NCBI GenBank assembly: GCA_963682175.1
Contig: OY821771.1
Span: forward strand, 10,601,001 to 10,665,000
From: Triglochin maritima
Taxonomy: Eukaryota > Streptophyta > Magnoliopsida > Alismatales > Juncaginaceae
Length of the DNA stretch: 64,000 nucleotides
Direction of reading: 5' to 3'
In this document: piece after piece, positions 55,099 to 64,000 of the stretch
Layout of the letters: every line of letters starts with the position of its first letter
Position numbering within the stretch: position 1 is the first letter of the stretch
Notes under the pieces: model-generated
Databases searched by the model: none
Told to the model about the DNA's origin: nothing
Seen by the model: only the letters and a program-made list of their open reading frames with translations
Made by a program: the position numbers and the translations under genes

Positions 55099-58000
55099 TT
55101 ACCAGAACAACTCTGGATACTGCCTCCTGACGTCCTCCTCGATCGCCCATGTAGACTCTCTGATACTGTGATGCTGTCACCTGACCTTCACCATCGAAAT
55201 CGCTCTCCTCCTGAGCTGATGTACCATCTGATCCACAATCTCAACTGGTCTCTCATCTAATGACAAATCCTGCTGGATCTCTGGTACTGCTATCTCTATC
55301 ACATGAGCTGGATCGGCCACGTACTTCCTCAGCATAGAAACATGGAAGATGTTGTGAAGTCCTGCGAACTGTGGTGGTAAAACAATCCTATATGCTACCT
55401 CTCCGACTCGATCCAATATCTCAAACGGTCCGACATACCTTAGACTCAGCTTCCCCTTCTTCCCGAATCTCATCACCCCTCTGGAAGGTGAGATCTTCAG
55501 GAAGACATGATCTCCTGCATCAAAAGTCAGCTCACGCCTCCACGTATCAGCATAACTCTTCTGCCTGCTCTGTGTTGTAGCTAGTCGTCTCCTGATCACG
55601 TCGACCTTCTCTGAATATAACTGTATAATGTCAGGTCCAACTAGCTTTTTCTCGCCCACATCACTCCAGCATACTGGCGATCTACACGACCTCCCGTATA
55701 ATGCCTCATATGGTGTCATCCCAATACTCGAGTGATAGCTCTTGTTGTAGGCGAACTCTATCAGCGGCAATTGCTCATCCCAATGCCCAGCCCAGTCGAG
55801 TGCGCACGCCCTCAGCATGTCCTCCAGTGTCTGTATCGTCCGCTCTGACTGGCCATCTGTCTGTGGGTGGAAAGTTGTGCTAAACTTCAAACATGTCCCA
55901 GTGCTCTGTGTAGACTCTCCCAAAATCGCGAAGTAAATCTGGGATCTCTATCTGAAATGATATTGACTGGTACACCATGAAGTCTGACAATCCCCTCAAT
56001 ATATAACTTAGCTAGACCATCTAGAGCAAGAGTGGTCTTAATAGCTAAGAAATGCGCCGACTTGGTCAGTCGATCGACTATAACCCAAATCGCATCGTTG
56101 AATCTTCGTGTCTTTGGTAGCCCCGTTACAAGATTCATCGTCACGTGCTCCCACTTCCACTCGGGCAACTCAATCCTCTGTATCTGCCTAACTGGTCTCT
56201 GGTGCTCAATCTTCACCAGCTGACAGACCAAACACCTCGACACAAAGTTTGCAACGTCCTTCTTCATCCCTCGCCACCAAAAGTTCCGCTGCAAATCTTT
56301 GTACATCTTGGTGCTTCCTGGATGAATGGAATATCGTGATCTATGTGCCTCCTCCATGATATCATGTCTCAGGTCCTCTTTCCTCGGCACCCAGATACGG
56401 TCTCTGAATCTCAGACCTCCATCCACTCCAACTCTGAAGTCTGACCCATCTCTAGCCGCTAACTGTAGTAAACTGCTCAACTCCTCATCTGTAGTTTGAG
56501 CATGAATCACTGTCGATACTGTCTGAGGCTCTACTCTCAATCCTGCAATCACTGCACCCTCAGAGCTATCTATAAATGGTCTCCACTCTGCTAAAGACTC
56601 CAGTAGTCGCCACTCCTGAATGCATAGGCCTGCTACTGATACCTCCACCTTCCGGCTCAAAGCGTCTGCAACCGTGTTTGCCTTCCCCGAATGGTAAGAG
56701 ATAGTGAAATCGTAGTCCTTAATGAACTCAAGCCACTTGCGCTGCCTCATGTTCAGCTCCTTCTGCGAGAACAGGTACTTCAGACTCCGATGATCTGTAA
56801 ACACCTCAAACTGCTCACCATAAAGATAGTGTCTCCAGGTCTTCAATGCGTGAACCACTGCCGCTAACTCCAAATCATGAGTCGGGTAATTCCTCTCATG
56901 GACCTTCAGTTGTCTGGATGCGTACGCGATCACCCTCCTGTGCTGCATAAGTACACATCCTAAGCCGATACCTGAAGCGTCGCTATAAATCACAAATCCA
57001 CCTGTGCCACTCGACAATGACAAAACTGGGGTCGTGGTCAACAGTCTCTTCAGCTCCCGAAAGCTGTCCTTGCACTTGTGTGACCATACAAAAGTGACTC
57101 CTTTCTGCGTCAGAGCCGTCAGTGGTGCTGCCAATCTCGAGAAGTCTTTGATGAAGCGACGGTAATAACCCGCGAGTCCAACAAAGCTCCTAATCTTCGT
57201 CACGCTCGTAGGGGTCCTCCACTGTGTCACTACCTCTACCTTCGCCGGATCCACTAATATCCCCTCTGCTGATACAATGTGTCCGAGGAACGCCACTCTG
57301 TCTAACCAAAACTCGCACTTTGAGAACTTAGCATATAACTGTTGAGCTCTCAAGATGCTGAGTACAATTCTCAGATGCTCTCTATGCTGCTCCACATCTG
57401 GTGAATAGATCAAAATGTCATCCACAAAGACAATCACGAATCTGTCAATATACTGCCTGAATGTCCGGTGCATCAGATCCATGAACGTTGCCGGAGCATT
57501 CGTCAATCCAAATGGCATCACCAAGAACTCGTAGTGTCCATATCTTGTCCTGAAAGCTGTCTTCTGGATGTCCTCATCTCGAATCCTCAACTGGTGATAT
57601 CCTGAACGCATGTCAATCTTCGAGAAAACCTTCACTGACTGCAGCCGGTCGAAAAGGTCCTCGATCCTAGGTAACGGATACCTATTCTTCACTGTCACCT
57701 GGTTCAGCATCCTGTAGTCTATGCACATCCTCAAAGATCTGTCCTTCTTCTTCACAAACAAAACCGGTGCACCCCAAGGCGAGACACTCGGTCTGATAAA
57801 TCCAGAGTCCATCAACTCCTGCAACTGCTTCTTCAACTCTGTCAACTCAGCAGGTGCCATCCGGTATGGAGCCTTCGACTGCGGTGTAGTGTCAGCTGCC
57901 AACTCGATGCCGAACTCCAACTCTCGGTGCGGTGGTAAACCTGGAATCTCCGCTGGAAAAACATCCGCGAACTCTTGCACCACCTCAATGTCCTCCAATC

Positions 58001-59540
58001 TCTGAGATTCTGCCTCTGCAACCACAAGCGTCGCTAAAAATGCTGCACAACCCTGTTGTAACAGCCTCTGAGCTCTCACAGCAGATACAATAACGCGACC
58101 TCCTCTGTTTCTGACCCCTCTGATCAGAATATCAGGCAAACCCTTCCTCGGGATCAAAATCTTCTTCTCACGGCACAAGACTCGAACATCATATTGGGAC
58201 AGCCAATCCATCCCAAGTATGACATCAAAGTCCTCCATCGGTAGCAACACCATGTCTGCCGGAAACTCCTGATCTCCCGAAACAACCGTGGCGCCGGGGA
58301 CAAATCTCCTCACAGTGCCCACCAGACCCAGGGGTGTGCTGACCTCCAAAGTGGCAGTCAACATCGCAAGGGTACAGCCCAACACTCCCGCAAATCGCTC
58401 TGAGATGAACGAGTGTGTCGCGCCACAATCAAAGAGCACTCTAGCTACTGAACCAGCGATAAGAAGCGTACCTTCCACAACAGCGCCTCCATCCCTAGCC
58501 TCCTCTGCCTGGATAGTGAAAACTCTGCCAGTGTGCTGCCCCTGCTGTGGTCTAAAAGGTGATCTACCTCCGCCTCCACCTCTGTCTGGCGCTAGTAATC
58601 CTGGTGGTCTGCTCGGCCCAGCTCCTCGGCTCGGACATCTCCTAATAAAGTGGCCCAGCTGGCCACAACCATGACAAGCTCCAGTGGTGAAACACTGCCC
58701 AGAGTGAAACATGCCACAACTACCACAAGGCTCAGGTCGTGGTGTTGCAGCTCCTGCTCCCTCAAACTGGGGCCTCTTGCCCGGATTCCCCCCAGGCTGA
58801 CCTCCCGACCTCCCAGAGAACCTACCCGATGGCCTCCTCTCATCCTGGTAGTTATCTTTGTAGTCACGATCAAGAACAGTAGCACTCTTCACTGCATCGG
58901 CTATCGTGTTCGGCATATGTGTCAGCACCTTCGTCCTCAACTGCTTCCGGAGTCCCCGGACTAACTTCCCAACCCTCTGCTCCTGTGTGATGTACATCTC
59001 GGGACAGTAACGCGCAAGGGCGTTGTACTTCCCGATGTAGCCTGCCAAGGTCATGTCTCCCTACTGAAGACTCAGAAACTCCTCCCTCTTCGTATCCTGC
59101 ACATGCTGCGGAAAATACTGCTCGTTGAACTCGCCAACGAACTCCTCCCAGGCTATTTCCTCTCTATCCGCAAATACCAATGCCGATGTGGACCTTCACT
59201 AGTTGGACGCAACACCGCCCAACACATAAGTGGTCAGACCCACTCTCGCCTCTGGAGGACAACCAATCACACTAAAAATCTTCTGCATCGTGAAGATCCA
59301 CTCCTCTGCAGCCTCTGCATCGTACTGCCCCAGAAAGGTAGGCGGATGCTGGCGCATAAACCGGTCATGCATAGCGCTAGTCCCCGTCTGCCCAGTCTGT
59401 GCTGTCTGCTGTTGTAGCATCTCTGTCAGACGTCCGACCGTATCGAACAACGTCTGACGCTCCTCCTCCCAAGCCTCATCCCTCACAGTCTCACTCTCAC
59501 CACGAGTATGAGCGACGACCTTCCCCCGTCTAGGAGACAT
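55099..59540 (-). pseudogene. gag-pol of the chromovirus-like element, broken
   Basis: Gag begins at 59,540 (MHDRFMRQHPPTFLGQYDAE) and is cut by a TAG-TGA pair at about 59,199-59,194 and another TAG near 59,063, all in frame with the 1,055-codon ORF 59,054-55,887. That ORF holds zinc knuckle [15 protein letters not shown], protease [13 protein letters not shown] (D-C-G, where most relatives have D-S/T-G), RT ([30 protein letters not shown]), RNase H ([15 protein letters not shown]) and integrase (HHCC finger; Asp pair in MNLVTGLP and IISDRDPRF). A one-base frameshift near 55,900 moves the rest of integrase (TTFHPQTDGQSERT) to another frame. The end (PVEIVDQMVHQLRRR, then ESTWAIEEDVRRQYPELF) is a chromodomain crossed by TGA at 55,177. 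Inactive as read. Confidence 0.93.
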
Positions 59541-59665
59541 CTGCTAAAGGAAACAAGACAATCATCAATATAAATTATGCATGCATGATCCTCTAAGACC
59601 TTATTCCTAACCCAAAGGTGGTTTCTTTGGACAAGTACGCCGGAATCAACGCTCTGATACCAAAT
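59541..59665 (-). promoter_or_regulatory. Leader with primer-binding site of the chromovirus-like element
   Basis: Plus-strand GCTCTGATACCA (59,651-59,662), i.e. TGGTATCAGAGC on the coding strand, is complementary to the 3' end of initiator Met-tRNA and lies 3 nt from the LTR end. It is the standard minus-strand primer site in many plant gypsy elements. Confidence 0.9.
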
Positions 59666-61545
59666 TGTAACGTCCCCGAAAACAGCAGAAAATTTAAACA
59701 GTATAAAAAGACCGTCAACGGTCAACAAGGGCACGTCACGGGAAACAGACCAACATATATAATATAAATATGATCCACGTGGAAGTCAAATATACAAACT
59801 GACTGTGATTACGACAAAAGCTATACAATATGTAATCACCTCAAAAAGAAGAGACTGACGACTACAGGATCAGATCCCGGGGGCACCCTCCTCGGTCACC
59901 ACCTCGACTCTAATGCTGCTCGCTACCTGAAATGCAAACAATTGAAACATGCCTGAGTTCCCTGCAGGAACCCCGTATACCAAACCTCCTAAAATACAAA
60001 ATGGAATTAAAGACAATGCAATGCAATGCACATGATCATCCACCTCGGGTCCACAATAATACCCCTTTCCGCCTCCGCGGTACTGAACCACTCCTGCCAC
60101 CACGAGGGTCAAGTCAGTCCACCGCTTCCTCACAAGGGTCAGTCGGCACCACTGCTCCCCAAGAGCCGCAGAAAGGAACCTTGGCACTACGTCGCCACCC
60201 CAGGAGCGAGTAAACCCGCCGAATGCACAACTCGGGCCAGACGACAGCCGCTGCTCCCCCAAGAGCCGCCAGACGCGCATCCCACCGGAACATCCTCGGC
60301 CTACCGACAAACCCCAGCAAACAGCCCAAGGTTTACGGCAATCATCTCTCACACCCTGCTCGATATGAGAGGACCAACAATAATACGCCCTCGTCGAAGA
60401 TGAAATCCGTCGCTCTCAAGGCTGGTAATCGACCGTCGCCTCAGAGCCGGTACTCGACCTATACTCGACGGCTCGTGTGTGGATAAATCCACCAACCTGC
60501 GGCAGATTGGTCGACCGCTACAAGCACATCGGTCGACCGGTCTTCCGGATAGTACTCGATACTGTACAAACAGTGTATCGGTCGAACCACGCCAACCGAA
60601 TTACCGACCAATCGGTCGAACAAAAGTCATCTAGTGGTCGACCGTTTGGATGATCTACGCTATACAATATTTATAATATTTATATATCCGACCAGTCCAA
60701 CCAAGGGTCCGTTCAACCGATAACAGGGATTTCAGCATTTTGCCTCAGTAATATTCGGTCGACCGGAACTGAGATACAGTTCGACCGAAACATCACAGGC
60801 ACTCTACTGCGTAATTAAAATGCTCAGTTGGTCGACCGAAAGTTAAAGAGCGGTCAACCGTTTTGATGGTCAAAGCTCCCAACCGACTTAGCATCGAATA
60901 GATCGGTCGAACCAGGTTAAGGATGTTCGACCGTTTAATAAGTCAAAATCCCCAACCGACCTATTCTCATTGTTTCGGTCGACTGGTGAAGTGGATCCGT
61001 TCGGCCGATAACAGTATCAACCTTTTTCCCGCACAAATCTGGCATAACGGTCGATCGTCCTCAGACATCGTTCGACCGTTTGCGGGTTCAAATCAATATA
61101 ATAATAGAATCGGTCGACTGCCCACAGGCACCAGTCGACCGATCGTCGTTTTCAACCTCTGAATAGGTTGCAATCCGACGGGAAATTCGACAACAACGTC
61201 GATCCCCAACACCCACAAAGCTTATGTGAGTTATAATGAAGACTTGGCATACCTTTTTGACGTTCGTGGAAGTCTCCCAAGCTTTGGCAAGCTTAACCCA
61301 ACTCTCCACCTTCACTTCTTCTCCTTCTCCTTCTCTCCTTCTTCTTTTCCTCCAAAATCACCTCTCTCTCACTCTCTGAAACGCTTAGGAACGAAGAAAA
61401 CATTTTTCTTAACCTAACACTTCTATTTATAGGAAAAACCAAATCTTATCCTCATCTCCACCTCACCCTTTACTGTTCATGGCTTAATTAAGGTTAATTA
61501 GGTTTAGTTTAGGTTAATTAGGGTGTTTAGATTAAGGTTATTACA
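59666..61545 (-). repeat. 5' LTR of the chromovirus-like element
   Basis: 1,880 bp, TGTAACGTCCCC...GGTTATTACA. It includes GGTCGACC palindromes across 60,505-61,140, a CT-rich tract at 61,315-61,350 and a TATA-like CTATTTATAGG (61,421-61,433). ORFs at 59,932-60,486 are LTR translation. The right flank is CTTAC; no matching duplication survives on the left. Confidence 0.88.
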
Positions 61546-62730
61546 CTTACTCTTTAATAACTCATTTTACATTATGTACAAACTGTATTGCACGTCTGCT
61601 ACCTCTTTAAAAGGGTATTTGTAGATATTTGTATAAACTTTTGAGATATGAAAATTGAAAACGGTATTTGTAGATATTTCCGGTTACATTCGGAGCAATA
61701 ACCCTTTCATGTCATTCTTTATATATTTTACAAGTAATAACTTACGAATTCAAGTATCTAAGAAAGATATGTCGACCTATGTTCTTGTATCAAAATTAAA
61801 TATCTTAGTCGTCCGTCAGCATCTAGGTGTCTAAATTATAATTTCGAACTTTATTTAGAGAAGCTTGTAAGTTTAATCATTGTTGTAACACCAATCTAAT
61901 AGTCCTTAGTACACTACGATTTCATGTTCAACGATATACTCAAAGACAAACAACAATAAACTTATTTAAATTCATAAACAAGTGAATAACATTAATAAAT
62001 TCACTTCAATACAAGTCAACAAGTCAATTACATCAATACCACTTATCATAGCGTTCATTTGACTCTTGATTTAGGGGGAAATCAATTAAAGGTCAAAGGT
62101 TGTTTGAAATCAATAGTCTCCACAAATTAATCACAATTTGAAAACATTAATAAACTTAAGTGTACCGTTCTCCATGGAGCAATACAGCGAGAATAGCGGT
62201 GATGATGTTCGATTCGATCTCCAAGGCTCTCGTCGGTGGTTTCTCTCTTAATCTTACTTACTCATGGCAATGACAACCGTCAATTATTTTCAGTAGTAAG
62301 AGAGAACCAGCCCAACATGTCTTTATATAGTTAACAAAGAGTGTAACTGCCATAAAATCTCACCCTTTGGGTTTAAACGCATCCTTTGGATTACAAGTTA
62401 CTTTTAAGGTATTGTTAATGTAATGTGTAACTACCACAAATGCAATACCTGTATGGACCATTTCTTACAAAGCTGAGATTAGCATGCCATCTTAGATGAA
62501 CGTCAACCAAAGATAGGTCCTAGGCTTGAGTTTTACTAGTTGTCAAGCAAATGAATTTTTTTACTTTCCACTTTCCACCTCTTCTCTTCGGAGCTTAAAT
62601 TTGAAATATATATATATATATATATATACACTTTCATTTCATCAACATAATACTAATGTTTTTTTCTTTTTTAAATTTCATACTTGATTTGAGTCACTAT
62701 GCCTCATATTAATTTGTATGTTTTTGGTAG
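61546..62730. other. Intergenic stretch upstream of the second peptide exon
   Basis: I looked for a signal-peptide exon like 30,116-30,227 on both strands and saw none. There is a (TA)n run at 62,612-62,636. The last ~40 bp (CCTCATATTAATTTGTATGTTTTTGGTAG) match the intron end of the peptide gene at 30,930-30,966, so an intron is present and exon 1 is missing, distant or diverged. Confidence 0.5.
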
Positions 62731-62834
62731 AGCGCTTCGCGACTGAAGCAGCAGGTGAAATTGCAACTGACAACGTCCACACTGAGTGTTATTGCTTTTA
62801 CTGGGTCGGAGGTTATTGCTTTTACTGGTGCTAA
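62731..62834 (+). pseudogene. Paralogous last exon of the secreted peptide family (Cys/aromatic tail)
   Basis: The exon follows a GGTAG acceptor and keeps the same phase as the 30.1-kb gene. It starts RFATEAAGEIATDNVHTE, parallel to GVATEIGSDDVHAD, and ends with a tail of Cys, Tyr, Phe, Trp and Gly containing the word YCFYW twice around VGG, then Cys and stop. Three Cys and two Trp positions counted from the C-terminus match the basic peptide, but all Arg are replaced by aromatic or neutral residues. The 3' UTR (CACGGGCCATAATAAGAGCT, CAACTACTTGTAATGTG, TGATTGTGTAATTTTATC) is strongly shared with 31,149-31,280. The exon is open. Without an exon 1 in view it is either a 3'-only remnant or a gene whose first exon I failed to recognise. 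Confidence 0.65.
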
Positions 62835-64000
62835 ATTTAGGCTAATGGATAAGTTTAATCATCGCAATAATAATAAGTAAATAAGGAGTGTGCATGCATA
62901 CATACTATATATATGTGTGTGTGTGTGTTGCCCACGGGCCATAATAAGAGCTAAGGGTTTCAACTACTTGTAATGTGCTGAAGCTTGTTATTTCATGAAT
63001 GTCATGGTTCGATTCTCAATTATGTCAAGTATGTGTTTGGTGATTGTGTAATTTTATCTTCTTCTTTTTTCCTTGTGATGCCCGACTCTTGTCGTCGCTA
63101 ATTACATGCACATGCACACACAGGTGATAAGATACCGTGATCCTCAATTTAAACAAGATGCATGTAGAATGTTATTTGGGGGAAGTTACCGTTTGCCCTT
63201 CTAACTTACGCATCGATTTCAATTTACACCCCTCGCTTTAAAAATATTATTATATCCTCTTTCAGTTTTCTGTTTGTTTTGCTTAATTACCACCTTCCAT
63301 CATATTTGTAAATATGGTTTAAAATTATGTGATAAAAACTAAAAATTACCCACCATCTTTGACAAATGTACACTTATTCAACATGAATCTCATTCTTCGA
63401 CACACAAAAGTATTAAATTGCTCTAGGTTTAACATAAAAAAGTAGTAGTTTCAGGGTGTACAAAGATCTAATGAGCTCCAAAAACCAAGAAATGACCTAA
63501 GATGCCACCAATATCGACAAGTAGGGTTGAGCATCGGTCAAGGATTTGACCAGACCTGATCGAAACTTGAAATTAGTAAATCCAATGACCGAATACTGGG
63601 CTGAATTTGTTCTGAGAACACTCATAATCCTAACTTGTTGTAAAGTTTTGGTTAGAACGGAGGTCGTAGTTAGTAAGAATTAGGGTTGGATTTGCCTCGA
63701 ATTGGACTCATATTTCAATCAAATCTGACCTCCAACGTGACCCAAAATAAATTTCCTCGAATTTGGGAAGAGGAAGATATGAGTATTGAAAGTGAGAATG
63801 TGAAAATTAAGTATATTTGACTTCTCTCTCTTAACCATTCTAATTTTGCATGTGGATTAAATGTGCTAAATGTTGCTTGTTGATGACTTATTGGTAGGCC
63901 TATAAACGGGTCGGGTATGCCCTCACCCGTACCCACCCAAATTAACAGGTACGAGTATATACCGTACCCAATATTGGTCTACCCACCCTGTACCCGCCTT
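62835..64000. other. 3' UTR of the peptide exon, then gene-free DNA to the edge
   Basis: 62,835 to about 63,070 is the conserved 3' UTR with a (GT)n run at 62,913-62,929. Beyond it no gene is seen. From about 63,895 (GGCCTATAAACGGGTCGGGTA...CACCCGTACCCACCC) a hAT-type MITE seems to begin and runs off the window. Confidence 0.5.

Larger units (their letters stand above)
54159..61545 (-). mobile_element. Chromovirus-like Ty3/gypsy element, reverse orientation
   Basis: 5' LTR 59,666-61,545, primer-binding site TGGTATCAGAGC (minus strand), gag-pol 59,540-55,099 and a truncated 3' LTR 54,159-55,028 that matches 60,676-61,545 closely. Domain order protease-RT-RNase H-integrase-chromodomain identifies a chromovirus. 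The 3' LTR has lost its distal ~1 kb at the junction with the forward Athila-like element. Confidence 0.85.

Overview
This is nuclear DNA of a flowering plant, probably a eudicot. The evidence is GT-AG introns, FAR1/MULE transposases with SWIM fingers and AT-hooks, a plant mobile domain (PMD) protein, Ty3/gypsy elements with plant-type primer-binding sites, and a small secreted peptide gene whose N-terminus resembles the plant glycine-rich protein family (Pfam GRP). No rRNA, tRNA or CRISPR was seen. The window is almost entirely nested transposable elements, with very little host gene content.

Layout. 1-5.7 kb: inverted tandem repeats, then AT-rich DNA without genes. 5.75-10.6 kb: a small inverted-repeat element interrupted by a non-autonomous hAT element (perfect 8-bp target duplication) and by a broken autonomous-type hAT. 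11.4-12.3 kb: a decayed Myb/SANT-like gene of the type carried by PIF/Harbinger elements. 12.4-14.8 kb: two copies of an unidentified 0.6-kb repeat (a third lies at 29.3 kb) around a MULE fragment. About 14.8-27.5 kb: a large decayed MULE-like unit with a Ulp1-type protease gene and a FAR1-type transposase in convergent orientation, separated by a 2-kb higher-order satellite and invaded by a solo LTR. 27.6-29.0 kb: a non-autonomous derivative of the next MULE.

30.1-31.1 kb: the only plausible host gene, a two-exon gene for a 70-residue secreted peptide precursor with an acidic propeptide and a Cys/Arg/Trp-rich tail. A paralogous last exon with a Cys/aromatic tail lies at 62.7 kb.

31.4-37.8 kb: an apparently intact MULE with 64-bp terminal inverted repeats. 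One gene encodes a MULE transposase fused to an OTU cysteine protease (879 aa by my splice model). The other, convergent, encodes a 650-aa PMD protein. Each gene starts just inside one terminus with a tiny first exon, and each first intron carries a GC-rich palindromic array; the right-hand array includes a 124-bp nearly perfect palindrome.

38.5-61.5 kb: nested Ty3/gypsy elements. A forward Athila-like element has its 5' LTR split by a related reverse-oriented Athila-like element (40,994-49,576). Neither has a recognisable RT or integrase. To the right is a reverse-oriented chromovirus-like gag-pol (55.1-59.5 kb) with several breaks, a full 5' LTR and a truncated 3' LTR. The Athila-like LTRs carry an snRNA-type upstream sequence element exactly 32 nt from a TATA box. 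61.5-64 kb: the second peptide exon and otherwise gene-free DNA.

Splice models, family assignments and repeat boundaries were read by eye without alignment tools.
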